The notes: generated by a model not told the origin, from the letters alone. A stretch of 64,000 nt of DNA from Eucalyptus grandis (GCF_016545825.1 NC_052615.1:22064520-22128519), one strand, 5' to 3'; shown: positions 10,449 to 22,420, counted from the stretch's first letter. Made by a program: numbers and translations.

Positions 10449-12008
10449 TTGAAAATCGGGGTCAGATTGAGGATGTCACAACAAATTCCTCAACCAGCTT
10501 CTTTGAACATCCCACAACAACTGCCGCAACAGCCAATCATCCTACGAATCACACCATATATTTACAACATTTGCAATTTCAAGCACCACAGCAACCTTTC
10601 ATCGCATCCTTTCATCCCACAACGACAATTGTCTAAGCTTGCACCTCAATATGTGAATCAAGTGTTGCAACCCAATTATGGTGCTCAATACGCAATAGGG
10701 ATTACCCATGATCGTGCCGAGTCTAACCAGTTGTTGATGGATCTGACAATGAGGCAATATGGTTAATTGGGCAATGTAGGGCATGTTTGTAAAGAAACCC
10801 ATACCCAAACTGGATGGATGCGGTCTCATACCTAAGAGGCTTTAAGATGCCATAATTTACGTTATTTACTGGTGAAGATGATTAGTCAACTTTTGAACAT
10901 GTAAATAGATTCTCAGAATTATGTGGTGATGCCGCATATGGTGATCATTGGAAGTTACGATTGTTCCTACTATCATTGTCAAAGACTACTTTTACATGGT
11001 ATGTAGCATTGCCAACAAACTCAATCTTCACGTGGGAGCAGATGAAAAGGCTTTTTCATAGCTAATTCCAACGAGCAATTCCCGACTTGTCAGTTGGTAA
11101 TCTATTGAAAATGAAGCAAGGGGGTAATGAATCGATTGACCAGTATATGTCTAGATTCAAGAGAGCCAAAAACAAATATCTAATCCCTCTACTTGAAAAG
11201 ACCTTTGCTTAGCAAAAAAAATATCTAATCCCTCTATTTGAAAAGACCTTTGTGGACTTAGCCTTCAATTATTTAAAGTTTGATATAAGGAAAAGATGGT
11301 GGGACAACCTTAGAGAGAAGAGATGAGAAAGGGAGAAAAGTTAAAAAGGCAAAAGGGAGAAAAGTGAAAAAGGGAGCAGAAGGGAAAGAAGGTTGGATTT
11401 ATTTAAGCTATCTGCCATAGCAACTAAACATGAAAGTTTGCTTAAAGAAAAGGATAAAAGGCACGAACGAAGAGGCGACATCAGTTTTGTAGAAACATCT
11501 GAGTTTGATGAGGAAACATGACAAACAATTTGTTGAAGAAATAAAAGGTACCGAAAGAGATTAATCTAGCGTAATCATGTAATAGGACCTATTGAATCTG
11601 CAGTTCGCAATAGTAAAGTATTCTCCCATGGCTGTTACAAAGATGGTAATGGACAAACCGTACACTTGCCAGGCATTGAAACCAATAAGAGTGAAGGAGA
11701 AGTCTAACATCATGGCTGAAGTGAAAGAATCCATGTATGATTCTTTTGATGCTAATAGGACGAATGACAATTTCGACATGTTATTGGCAGATAGTCAGAT
11801 AAGGCTAATGAAAGGTCAAGTTATACCAACCAAAGATGAATTGGTGGCCAAAAAGTATTGTAAATGGCATCATTTGTGGAGTCACAACATTGTCGATTGT
11901 ATAGTTTTCAAGAAAAACATTCAGGAGGCAATTCGGCAAGGTAAAATAAAATTCGCTGATGACAAGGATAAAGCCCCAATGGAGGTTGATGTAGACCCGT
12001 TCCCGTAA
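10449..12008 (+). pseudogene. Ty3/gypsy-type Gag remnant
   Basis: The interrupted frames read as a retrotransposon Gag. A segment around 10860-11120 has the FTGEDD...FEHV...RFSELCGD and WYVALP...TWEQMKRLF features of the Retrotrans_gag domain. A later stretch at 11592-12008 contains KKYCKWHHLWSHNIVDC, similar to the C-terminal Gag/spacer part of plant gypsy elements. Stops and frameshifts occur near 11061, 11211 and 11330. A roughly 47-bp tandem duplication lies at about 11171-11255. No LTRs or pol domains could be delimited. Assignment rests on recognised wording of the family, not on a search. Confidence 0.6.
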
Positions 12009-12530
12009 TGACTAGGATGGTGTCGTTGAGGTCCAAAGGCAAAAGACAACAGTTGCCGGATTTGTGTATCCAATGTAAACAAGAAATCAATTGGGAATAC
12101 CACCATCATCCTAAAGAACAAAACGAGCAAGTGAGGGCTTTTGTTGTCGAAGGTGCCCATGATACAAAGCCATCGAATTTGCATCAAAGGTCTCATGTCT
12201 TCAATAAGATCATTTACCCAAGAAGGTGGTACTCCAATCGAAGAATATCCAAGTCATTTAAACAAAGATATGAGGAGGGGGATCCTACTATCGGTACAAT
12301 AGGAGAGCCCAGTAATAGGTTCAATTATTATGTTAGTTATGGACCATCTCCTTCTTACCCTCATGACTGTGATCCTTCTAGATGGGGAGGAGTTTGATGA
12401 CCCCCTTTTGGGGATTTCGATTGGTCTCATTCACCCTACCATCAACACACATTGAAAATACCTCACAAGCCACAAGAAGATCAATGGTTTGTAGCTGAGG
12501 AAATTCAAGTTCTAGGGGGCAACATAACAT
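12008..12530 (+). pseudogene. Unrecognised protein remnant, probably part of the same retroelement
   Basis: An open stretch of 129 codons (12008-12397) overlaps the stop of the preceding Gag-like frame. It has a CIQCKQE motif and, at about 12260-12358, a segment with the pattern QRYxxGDxxxxTxGE followed by VSYxPxPS. The same pattern occurs on the opposite strand at 14046-14139. I cannot name the domain. The position suggests a region downstream of Gag in a decayed plant retroelement. Confidence 0.4.
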
Positions 12531-12819
12531 GAACCCAAAAGAGAAGGATTAAAAGGAAGAGAAGAATGCGTCAATTATAATAACAAATTAATCAGATTTA
12601 TATCACACAAGTCAAGCCAGCTTCAGTCATGACAAACAAGCTTAAGGTGTATAGAGCCAAGAACTTAGTGTGGAAAAGAAAGACAGAAGAGCCAATATCA
12701 TCTTACCAAAAGAAAGATCAAATTACTTCGACAGTGACTCAAAGGCATGAATGCAAACCAAAGACATTATCAAGGGATGTGAAACTTGTATTTGTTTATA
12801 AATATACTATATTATAGCA

Positions 12820-13690
12820 TACTCTATATATATTGAACAACAATTTCCTATCAATTATTATTATTTGTTTGGCATTTTCGCAAGGAATGGGAAACTTTTC
12901 AAGAAAAGTAACATTTGAATGAGCGAATTGCACCTCATTCATTTGATAATATTTGTTCTTGTATTTGTTGGGAATGCATGGTTTTCTAATGGCATAATTT
13001 TAACATCCTTGTTTGGGTTGTAGTTATGCCAACATGTAACAACTACATCATCATTCGCTAATTAGTTAAATTTAAGTGCTTTTGGTTAAATTAAATTCAA
13101 GATCATATCTCTCTATCAATCATTTAAAGCACATATGAATAAAATATTTGGCTAAGTAATAACTTCTGTTTTTCTTAGATTAATTGGATTTTTTATTTAG
13201 CGAAATTTTTCATTCACCGAAATTTTTCATTCAATGAATTAAAAACGATTGAATGAAATTATTTAATGTTGTTTTTCATAATAAAATTTAATGTTGTAAT
13301 CAATTTATCGTAAGTTAAAATAACTAAATAGTTTTAGATGAATTGGATGAGGCCACCCTTTCAACTTGGAAGGGGAAGGATTTGATAACATCATCCGGTC
13401 CGGTTTGTCTCTTATGACACCGAGCTTGATTAAATGTTTTGTTTCCCTTTTTCCTTGCGGGGCTTTGAGACGATTTATTTCGCCATATCCTCAGTTCTCT
13501 TCGGGTATCTTCGGAATATTGGCAAAAATGTTATTTGCGGTGCTCCCATCAAAAGGTTCAAATCCCCTTCAAGAATCTGAATTTGCTTTTGAGCTTCTAA
13601 AGATTTCTTGGTACTCTCATCATATCGTCGGAGGTCTTTGCATGTTTCAATTTTGAATCAATAGCCTTGAAGGCATTGTTACGTGCTAAG
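12820..13690. other. AT-rich spacer, no gene seen
   Basis: Mostly AT-rich DNA with short interrupted frames. The 96-codon plus frame at 13366-13656 has no recognisable feature and lies antisense to the neighbouring minus-strand remnant. Confidence 0.4.
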
Positions 13691-14560
13691 CACGTCTCGA
13701 TTGCCAATTTAGATCGGCGGCAGGTTTTTTTCGTCTCCCATGTTCATCCACATCGGTGGGAGTAGGAACTTTAGGAACATGGCGGTATTGAGGATCAATA
13801 AACTCTTAAAATAGCGAGGAACGAGAGTTTTGATCCTTCCTGACAAGGAGGAAAATCGGTTTCTTGGAACATGGCTATTGAAGAAGTGGATGGTGCTTTC
13901 CGATGGAACCTCAAGCGGGTAGGAATGTTTCTTAGCCCACTTAAGGATTGGCATAGAATGGAGAGAGAACTTGCTTTTTCCGAGGAGGAGATGGAGGTGG
14001 TGTTTTGGTGGATCTCGGTAAGGCTTGAGATATAGTACTTTCTGTTGATGGAGGTGGTGCATAAGAAACCATGAATTGGTATTTATCACATTCACCAAGA
14101 GTATCAACGGAGGAATCTCCGTCCAAGTACCTTTGGAAAATTTTATCTTTTGGCCTTTTCCGTTGAGGTGGGGTCTTTGCAAAAAGGATCTACCTCGTCG
14201 GGGATTTTGTGAAGAGAACCGACAAAAGGATCCCCAAAAAACAATGACCATAATTGTCTTTATAGTAATGAACAGGATGTCCATTACCATCAAAATGCTT
14301 GACATGCTTTTTTGGATCTCAGCTCGAAAATAGGAGGGACACATGGTTCAATCATAAAGAGGGTTTGGAAGATAGGTTTAAAATCCCATCTTTTCGGAGG
14401 GATTGGGGTGGGGATGATTCATTTGAAGTGGGTTTCGAGGGTTTAGTACAGTCACGCCAAAAGTCTAAAACGAAACCGTGGCTCGATACTCTTCATTTTA
14501 GAGGCAGGTTTGACTCCCATGCCACTGCGGACGAGCAAGAGTAAATGTTTCTAACCTACC
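13690..14560 (-). pseudogene. Unrecognised minus-strand protein remnant
   Basis: Several overlapping minus-strand frames are open for 60-211 codons and look like one protein split by frameshifts. One frame (13941-14139) carries QRYLDGD...TLGE...VSYAPPPS, then a proline-rich stretch and a basic KKQVLSPF segment. The 211-codon frame (13709-14344) is partly the same DNA in another phase. The shared motif with 12260-12358 links the two as diverged copies in inverted orientation. Function is unknown; an old transposable element is the most economical reading. Confidence 0.4.
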
Positions 14561-16765
14561 CAAGCTGCGCATTTCTTGAAGGATCCTACCAGCCGGAGAA
14601 GAGGGAGTTTAGCCATGGAGAGATTTTCACAAAGCACACACTTTACTTAGGGGGACTCGCCCAAAATATTACACCCCTCCTTGCCTTATAGGCAATAAGA
14701 GCAAAAGACACACAGGACCTAGCTCACGGGTCCGGAACAAACAGGCACCGAAATTATTCGCACACTACGAGCAAAGTACGAGAACGGTCTCGTCCAAATC
14801 ACGAGCATTGTAGCTACACACCGAGTCATCCGACAATACTTCGTTCAAGGGCTTCAAGTCTTCGGTGAGAGGATCTAGTTCACCTTCGTGATGAGGATGC
14901 TTGTTCATAGCTGATGTGATGCTTCTTCTTCTTGACCAGTATTTTCATCTTCCCCCGAGGTTAGTTAGATGTGTCCATGCTTTGATTAGGTCTTGTTTTC
15001 CCTGGCAGATGACTCGAATCAATAATCATAAATCTATAAATCCGCTCGATTGTTCAAGTTAGGTTTATAGGATTTCCTATTTCTAGTGATGCCATTATTT
15101 CGAAATTCCAAGGAAGGATGGTGTGGACTTCGGGGTTTGGCGTTGTCGAGGTAGAACCAATTTAGAAATTCTAAAAGATTTCTATCACATTCCTTTTCAA
15201 CGTTTCTTCCGATATCCTTGTGAGGTTAGCAACGAATCTTGGGTTGGGATTTCAAAGGCTATTAGATACTTATTGGTTAAGTACCATAATAACATTTTTG
15301 ATGTTCAACTCTTCCTTCGGATAAGAGGATGAATGAATGGATAATTAATATTTAACCCGAAAAGGATAAAGAATCGAACCTCCATTGAATCTTAATAAAT
15401 GAGGTTCTCTGAGATGACAATAATCTCTGGGGATATTCCAGCTCGCGAATCTTTGATGTTCCCGAGAGAGAGTGTTAGAGTAGGATTAGAGTAGGACCGA
15501 CCAAAAAAAAAATTAACTCAATAATCTCTAATATAAATGTGAGATGACAATCAATAATCATAAAGCTCATAGGGTTGTGATGCAGATCAGGCGGCGTGTC
15601 TTGCCATGTGACAACCATAAGGTGAAAGTGAGGTCAATTCTTAAGACTATGGTCTCGTCTTTTAAAACCTCTAAAGAAGGTTAGTATCTAAGTGGGTGAT
15701 TGCAATTAAAAAAGGGTGACGCTATTTCCCTTTTATATACGACTAAATTTATCCCATTTTCCCTAAAAAAAGACAAAATTACTCTCGATGGATCAATTGC
15801 AATTTAAAGTAGCGGCCCCATTCCTTCTTTTCTTTATTTATTTTCACTTTCACGTAGAATCTCGTTGTCATAATTAAGTATTACATATATTTTGTTTTTT
15901 TTTCTGTTGTGGATATCCATGTATATTGAATGAATTATGATTTCTTTTTTATTTTTAGATTTTACTTCTGAATAAATAATTTTGATGAAAAGACAAATTT
16001 CCTTCTAGGCTCTTTATTTGCTACATCAAAAAAATTGTGTTTTCCCTTTACTATTGACGAGATACTTTTATAAAAAGTATGTGAAACGTCATAGGAGTAT
16101 CAAATACACTAAAAATGTCAATGCGAAAAAGTTAGCATGAGCCATCTTGATATTTTTTTTCATAAACACTTTACGTATGATATTCATTTTTGTCTTTCCA
16201 AAATAATGAGATTTCACAAGCATTAAAAGAATCTTATTTTATGCAATGTTTGATATAATTGAATTTCATCTTTTAAAGTTTCACGTTGGAAAATGTAATT
16301 GTGATTTCATTTTGGAAAATCATTAAAGAGGGGTTTTTTATTGTTTTATCCCATCATCTCGTTAGATATATCTGTATATAAAAGATAACCAATAAGAAAA
16401 GGTTTTTTGGTGGTATGCATAGTAAAGTGAAAGTTTATAAACAAGTAATTGCGTTAACAATTGTTTATCTTAAAGTTTTTCTAGATTTTACTTGACAATT
16501 GATCTATAAGTTTGCTTGACAACGTAAAAAAGAATTAAGTTTCTTGGAAAATTTTCTTTTCGACAAAACTAATTTTTATAGATGTAAAATCTAACAATAA
16601 AATAAAAAACACAGTGCCCACGAGAGGGGAAAAAATAGTACGTGTGAAATTCTTAATTAATGCATATGCATTTTACATAGAAATAGAAAAACTAAGAAAA
16701 GACGGAAAGAATAAATTTGCGGCACCAATTTAGATTGTAACTAAATGATTGGGGCAACTTTGTAA
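14560..16765. other. Intergenic DNA, no gene seen
   Basis: Short frames only. Composition turns strongly AT-rich after about 15700. I see no domain, RNA gene or clear repeat structure. Confidence 0.45.
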
Positions 16766-16774
16766 TTTTGGTAA

Positions 16775-17572
16775 TGAGAAAAGTGTCAAAAAAGTCCTAA
16801 ACTTATTACATCGATGTCAATTTAATTATAAATCTTTTAATAGTGTTAATTTAATCTTACCTTTTGGCCTAGTACCAATTTTGTTCTCTCAGTTAATTGT
16901 GGCAAAATATTACTAGGTGGACGCCGGCCAGCCTACATGGTATAACCAATACTTGACATAGATAATGTTAATAATTTTTATTATTTTTATTTTTATTTTA
17001 TTTTTTTGGGCAAGGAAATGGCTGATGTCCTCCCACAGGCGAGGCCTAGCGAGGGGCCAAATTTGGCTTAAGACTAGGCTAGGGCGACCTTGCCAAATCC
17101 AGGTTGGCCAAGGGGAGCTCTTGCTAGGGCTCACCCACACCCAACTAGATCTCACCTGTGGCGAGCAATAGCGAACGTCATCTAGGTGAGGCCAGCTTAG
17201 CCATGGCCAGTGGCTGGCCGTCACCTATAGTTGATGGCTGACCAGTGGCAAAAGGAAGAAGAAGGAAAAGAAGGAAAGAAAAAAAAAAACAGAAAATATT
17301 ATAAGAAATGAAAAAATGTAAAAATATTATAAATTGTGCACGTCGGTATTAGTGGTGCCACTTTTCCGGAAGGACTAAATTAGCAATATTATAAAAAAAA
17401 ATGAAAAAAAATTGGCTGTCGGCACCCATGTTAATAATATTTAGCAAAAATTAGCCGGAATGACTCGATTAGTACTAGAAAAAAAAAAGTTCAAGACTAA
17501 AGTAGTACTATTAAAAGGTTTATGATTAAATTGACATCAATGTAAATTTAAGACTTTTCCGATATTTTTCCC
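16775..17572. mobile_element. Non-autonomous TIR element, probably Mutator-like
   Basis: The ends are imperfect inverted repeats of about 80 bp. The left arm contains AAGTCCTAAACTT...GATGTCAATTTAAT; the right arm is its reverse complement with mismatches. The middle is GC-rich, flanked by pyrimidine- and purine-rich stretches. The direct repeat TTTTGGTAA/TTTTGGTGA lies exactly outside the ends (16766-16774, 17573-17581). This is a 9-bp target duplication with one mismatch, the length typical of Mutator-like elements. No transposase is present. Related ends recur elsewhere in the window. Confidence 0.65.
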
Positions 17573-17739
17573 TTTTGGTGAAATATTGATGAATTCAGTG
17601 GGTGGAAATAATGCGGCCCTTGAAAAATCACTTCAAAGGCACACTAAAATATGTTGTTTCATGGACTATTTTGGTTCTGTTCACCAAACGCGTAACCACT
17701 CCATATTATAAGTCAACGTCTTGAGCTTTCTCTATAGCC

Positions 17740-18112
17740 AACGGACGTGCATGCGCTTCCTTTGCTCTTCCGCTTGTCATCTTGTTGTCACAGGCATCAC
17801 ATTCGTCTCCAAACCTTAATCTTCTTCTTGGTTCACCTGTAAGTTATTCCCTACCTTCTCTTCAACACACTGTCTTTGGTTTGGTTATCTTCTTCTTTTT
17901 CTTTTTTCTTGGGGATCTAAGAGGTTGATTGTCTGGTCTTGTTATTGTGATGAAGCTGACCCAGTCTCTGCGCTCTTCCAGATTTAAATCGTAGGTCAGT
18001 GAATGAACTTTTGCACGGTCTTGTTCACTCTCTCATTTGATGCATCGTTAATTGAAGTCGAAATCACAATTTATTGAATTCAATCTCCTTCGACATATTC
18101 TGATTATTGCAG
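17740..18112 (+). other. 5' UTR exon and 5' UTR intron of the FHIT gene
   Basis: A leader exon ends at 17838 with a strong donor (CACCT|GTAAGT). A pyrimidine-rich intron follows and ends TTATTGCAG at 18112, immediately before the start ATG. The transcription start is not determined; about 17740 is a guess. Confidence 0.6.
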
Positions 18113-20967
18113 ATGGCATCGGAGCCTTTCACCTTCGGACCTCACAAAATCAATCCGGCGGAAGTTTTTTACACCACATCTCTGTCGTTTGCAATGGTCA
18201 ACTTGCGTCCTGTTCTTCCCGGTCTCTCTCTCTCTCTCTCTCTCTGCCTGGTTGCAATTTTGACTGGACAATATTGAAATTGCCCCAAAAGACGTGTAGG
18301 TGGGGAACTTTATCGGCAAGTGATATACATTAATTGGTAGAAAAGGAAACTGTTTCCTCAGTTTCCAACAACATTCCGTTTGCATGAAAGAGGTGATCCT
18401 ATGCCATCACAGATTTCGTTAGAGTAGGAAGCACACTGTGCATCTAGCTTCAAATAAGAAATCTTTTCAACAGAACCCCCAGTCAGCAGTGAATAGCTTT
18501 ATATTGAATGGGCTGTCAATTATAAGGTTAACTGAACAACCAATATCCTCTGAAGTTGCATTTTCAAAGTGGAGAAAATATTTTCCTTTTAGTTCTCTGT
18601 TCTACTTCTGGATACTATGCCTAATGTGTGTGGTTTTGATTTGAATTTATTACCTTGCAGGTCATATCCTTTTCCACGTAATTAAATTCGACGATAGCAC
18701 TTTTGTTTGTATGGGTAAGTATGTTATTTAGGAGAGCATGGATGGGGCCTGAAGGCCCTTCTTTGAGCAGAATTTGTGAGAAAGTGGCAAAACAGGCATT
18801 ATTCCTTCTTAGATGGAGTTGAGTGCTGAAAGACTACGAGGGAAACCATGAAGTCAAATGTGCCACCAGACCTATCACCGAGAAAGCAACCCAACTCACA
18901 AGGATTCATATCTCCCTGTACCTATTCTCATGAGGTGTTGGATCTGCAAATCATGAGGATCCTGTGAGAGTAATCCTCTTTAGTGCTTTCAGCATTGCTT
19001 CAGCCACATTGAAGCTGCTCTCTTTTATGTTAACCCAAAAGAAAACACCGTTCCGCATGTCCAATTTCCAACTGGATAATATCATACAGTGGTGTACTCC
19101 CGGAATTTCTTACATCTGGTATGGACAGCTGCCCTAGTTTGGACAGTCAGTACACAAGATCCACATATGCATTAGCGTGACACTGTTTTCTGAGAGCACC
19201 TTCAGACGTCAAACAGCAATGCATTAGAGTGGCATTACTTTGACACGGTTTTCTGAAAGTATCTTCAGATCTCATATGTTCAGCTGTCAGAGTCACGCCT
19301 TGTTGCATGATGAACTCTGTTATAGATTTCACTGCAAAGCTTGGCATAGCTTTTGGAGGCGTGTTTTTATGTGTATCTGTCTCTGTTGGAAAACAAAATC
19401 GCGTAAGTAAGCCGTGTGGTAATTAGTATTCCCCATGTCAATCATCCTTAGCCATCTAGAAAGGCGCATACTTTAGTTTGGTTTTGAATGAGATAAAGCA
19501 TTTACGATGCATAAAATGTTTCACTTGACATCATGTACATGTGCTCATCTGCCCAAGGCGTGAAGTAAAGCGCTTTGTTGATCTTAGTGCTGACGAGACT
19601 ATTGATCTATGGCTTACTGCAAAGAAAGTTGCTGGTCAGTTGGAACACTACCACAAAGCATCATCTCTGACTTTTACAATTCAAGTAAGGCAGTAGTAAC
19701 TTTTGGACTAAACTCTTTTTTCCTTGTGTGTACATAGCCACCCTTAACATGCCATCTTAGATGCTGTACATGTTACTCGCCAAATTGATTCCATTTCTCT
19801 GGCATCTGAATGTCACATGATATGAATTAGCAAATTAGCAGTAAATAATGGTTCAATACAAGTATATGCTGATAAGAAATAAAGCTCTGTAGTTTCGGTT
19901 GAATCTCTTAGCTGATTCAATAAAAAAATTCCAATTTATATCACTCCCACATTTATTCCTTGTACTTACGAACCCATATTAATCCTTTCCTATTGCAATT
20001 ACATTGAAGGGGAATTCCGGATTGATAAGAGCTATCTCTTGCAATTCTTTTCGTAAATTTCGTCCATGGTCATTGAAATTTAGTGAATTTTGCTATTAGG
20101 TCACTCTACTCCAGCTTTAATCATCCAACACAATGAAGTTACAATATTTTTGCAATCGATGCACTTTATTAGTAATCTAGCCAATTACGCAGTGAATTGC
20201 TGACGTGATGGACATGTGGTCAGTTCTCTGGACATGTCATTGTCATGCTTACACGGGCACCATGTCAGCATTTCACTGGCAAATTTGCGGGGTTGTGGTT
20301 AGAGTGTGTCGATTACCTTAATTTAGAAGTTTCATATATTGAGTTACTAGAACAAAAATTTAGCGATCTACTTGTAAAATCATTAATTTTTTATTACATC
20401 AATGCAATTTTACCGGATATTGTCAACATTAGCATAAGACATGGCAGTAAGGTCTTAAAGACTTTTTGAATGGCTGGGCAAGTCTATTTCTCATTGAAAT
20501 TGAATATCCAGCCTTATCAGAAATTAGACTAATGATGAGTGGCTGCAATCTAGGATCCAGGGTTCAAATGTATGCTGTAGAGGAATGTTTTCACGCGTGA
20601 GAAATTGTCTGTTCTTTTTTCCTTGTTGTTCTTTTGTTCTGTGTGGTAATTGTTGATTATGCTAGGATGGGCCGCAAGCTGGACAGACCGTGCCGCATGT
20701 TCACATTCACATTGTCCCCCGCAAGGCTGGTGATTTTAAGGAGAATGATGAGATCTATGATGCGGTAAGAAGTGCAAATCTCATCTACCCTGCTGGTTTC
20801 TTTCAGTCTGAAACATCTTTTTATGATGGAATATACCTCTAATCGCACAGATCGACCAGAAGGAGAAGGAACTGAAGCAAAAGCTCGACGTAGATAAGGA
20901 AAGGAAAGATCGGAGCTCTGAAGAGAGGGCCCAGGAAGCAGAGGAGTACAGAAAGCTTTTACTATGA
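18113..20967 (+). CDS. FHIT: FHIT-like bis(5'-adenosyl)-triphosphatase (HIT family)
   Basis: HIT-family nucleotide hydrolase; known FHIT enzymes cleave Ap3A to AMP and ADP. Proposed coding exons are 18113-18221, 18661-18663, 19539-19684, 20666-20764 and 20851-20967. Together they are 474 nt, giving 157 residues, a normal plant FHIT length. The protein starts [15 protein letters not shown], has [16 protein letters not shown] near residues 31-46, and the catalytic triad HVHIHIV in exon 4. It ends in a charged helix rich in KEKEL/KERKDR. The start ATG follows directly on a 5' UTR acceptor. All other junctions are GT-AG. The Gly-His joint at residues 37-38 needs a 3-nt exon, followed by an AT-AC intron. 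If that is wrong, the alternative join from 18221 to 19539 would replace Gly-His with Asp. Gene identity is secure; the microexon is inferred. Confidence 0.9.
18222..18660 (+). other. FHIT coding intron 1 (GT-AG) with CT repeat
   Basis: Begins GTCTCTCTC, a poor donor lying in a CT microsatellite (18222-18246), and ends in a good acceptor TTACCTTGCAG. GGTC occurs at both edges, just as a target duplication or slippage event would leave it. Confidence 0.5.
18661..18663 (+). other. Putative 3-nt microexon (GTC)
   Basis: GTC lies between the acceptor ending at 18660 and a perfect U12 donor ATATCCTTT at 18664. Joining G (18221) + GTC + ATGTGCTC restores Gly-His-Val-Leu, the conserved FHIT sequence, and keeps frame to the end. 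Confidence 0.5.
18664..19538 (+). other. U12-type (AT-AC) intron in FHIT
   Basis: The 5' end ATATCCTTTT matches the U12 donor consensus exactly. The 3' end is TGTAC, with no AG available: a TGA blocks the frame 11 codons or fewer upstream, and no AG lies between it and the exon. A branch-like ACTTGAC sits about 11 nt before the AC, the usual U12 distance. A 50-bp imperfect tandem repeat lies inside, around 19167-19275. Confidence 0.65.
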
Positions 20968-22225
20968 GTCATGCTCTTGGATCGGGCAGGATGGCTTGCA
21001 TCAGTTGATTCTTTTTCTTGTGAACAATCTGCAATTAGCTTTCGGTGCATGCATTGCCTGTATCTTGGCTCTGGACCTCTCTACTGGAAGGAGCATTCGT
21101 TTGTCTGCTATTTGGCTTGTAATGATGTGTGAATGAATTTAGCAATGCTGGAAGGTGATGTGATAACGTAAGGAGGTGGTTATACTTGTATGAATAGATG
21201 ATCTGAATGTCGGTTTACAAACAAATGATGGATTTTTCCGGGGAAAAATACTCAGACTTGATTGTGCAGGAAGTCCAGAGTCCGAAGATCCTTTATGGCA
21301 GATAAACCGATGCCCCGTCGCCATTTATTTGGTAGACAACTTAAGAGCTCATTGGTCGGATCTTCAGAATTTAAGCAACTGAATCGCATGAAAGCATAAC
21401 AATGCCAAGTTGATTTGATACCCATTGCCAATCCGTTGGTATATGCTTGTGATCAAGGCTTAATAGGGTAAACGCTAAACAGTGTTGCGACCAAAAAAAG
21501 AAACAGTAAACAGTATTGTTTTCCTATTGGAAAAAAATAACAATGGCAACAAGGAGAGAAGATCCATGCTTTAGCTAGTTTGAGGTTAAATCATAGCAAC
21601 GAGTTTCAACATATCTAGCAAGCTTTTAATTCTTAAGCTGCACTATAAAATTGCCAAACCCAACATGAGACTGCAGAAAAGGCAGAGTTGTTAGGTCCTG
21701 ACGACATTAAATAGCTGGAGAGGAATCCGATAAATCCGACATAAACAGAGTAAAAATTGGATTGGCTAAGGGGAAATTCTGAAGACCTTGCAAAATGCAT
21801 AATATGATGAATATCTCAGCTTGAGGACCCCAATTCAGTTTATAACAATCCCACCAGTGCAATACACTATCATCGATGACAAACTTAACCGAGTTAACAT
21901 TCGAGAACAATTCAGGCTACAAATCAAGGCAACAGAGAAAAGACTAGGGTTAACTCTTTAAGAAATATCCTTCCAAATTGGTTTAGTGCCATGATTGAAA
22001 GGGTTAAGACCACAAAAATCCAAAATTGGTACATCTATTCAAGATTCACCTCACACTAATTTTTTTTTAATCACCAAAAACCATAAATTAATACAATTGT
22101 GATAAATTTATCCAAAACTAATTTTTTTAACCACTAAAAACTCCAAATTGATACATTTATGATAATTTTACCCTTCGTTAATTTTCATTAAATTAAATTA
22201 ATACCACTCCATTAATTTCTATTAA
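20968..22225. other. FHIT 3' flank and intergenic DNA
   Basis: The first few hundred bases are likely 3' UTR; I see no clear AATAAA. Beyond that only short frames occur, with no recognisable gene. Confidence 0.4.
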
Positions 22226-22227
22226 AT

Positions 22228-22420
22228 AAGATCAATATCATGAAAAATCATAAATTGATATTATTGTGGCAAAATAGAATAAAAGCTCACCGGTACACCC
22301 ATTAATTGTCATATGTCATCCAACTCAATAATTTAACAATAAAATTTAACGAAACTAATAGAGAATAAATTTGTCACAATATACCAGTTTCAGATTTTTC
22401 GTGATATTAATTGTAATTGA
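22228..22420. mobile_element. Small MITE with inverted ends
   Basis: The left arm, GATCAATATCATGAAAAATC (from about 22230) continuing through TTGATATTATTGTGGCAAAAT, is matched in reverse complement by the right arm ending GATTTTTCGTGATATTAATT near 22417. Its length is about 190 bp with no coding capacity. A right half of the same family lies at about 31930-32075. Confidence 0.6.

Noticed and set aside
13556..13580. GGTTCAAATCC, like a tRNA T-arm
   Set aside because: No matching acceptor, D-arm or anticodon arm could be placed upstream.
18052..18333. 93-codon plus frame over FHIT exon 1
   Set aside because: It is the wrong phase; the FHIT frame from 18113 carries the family sequence.
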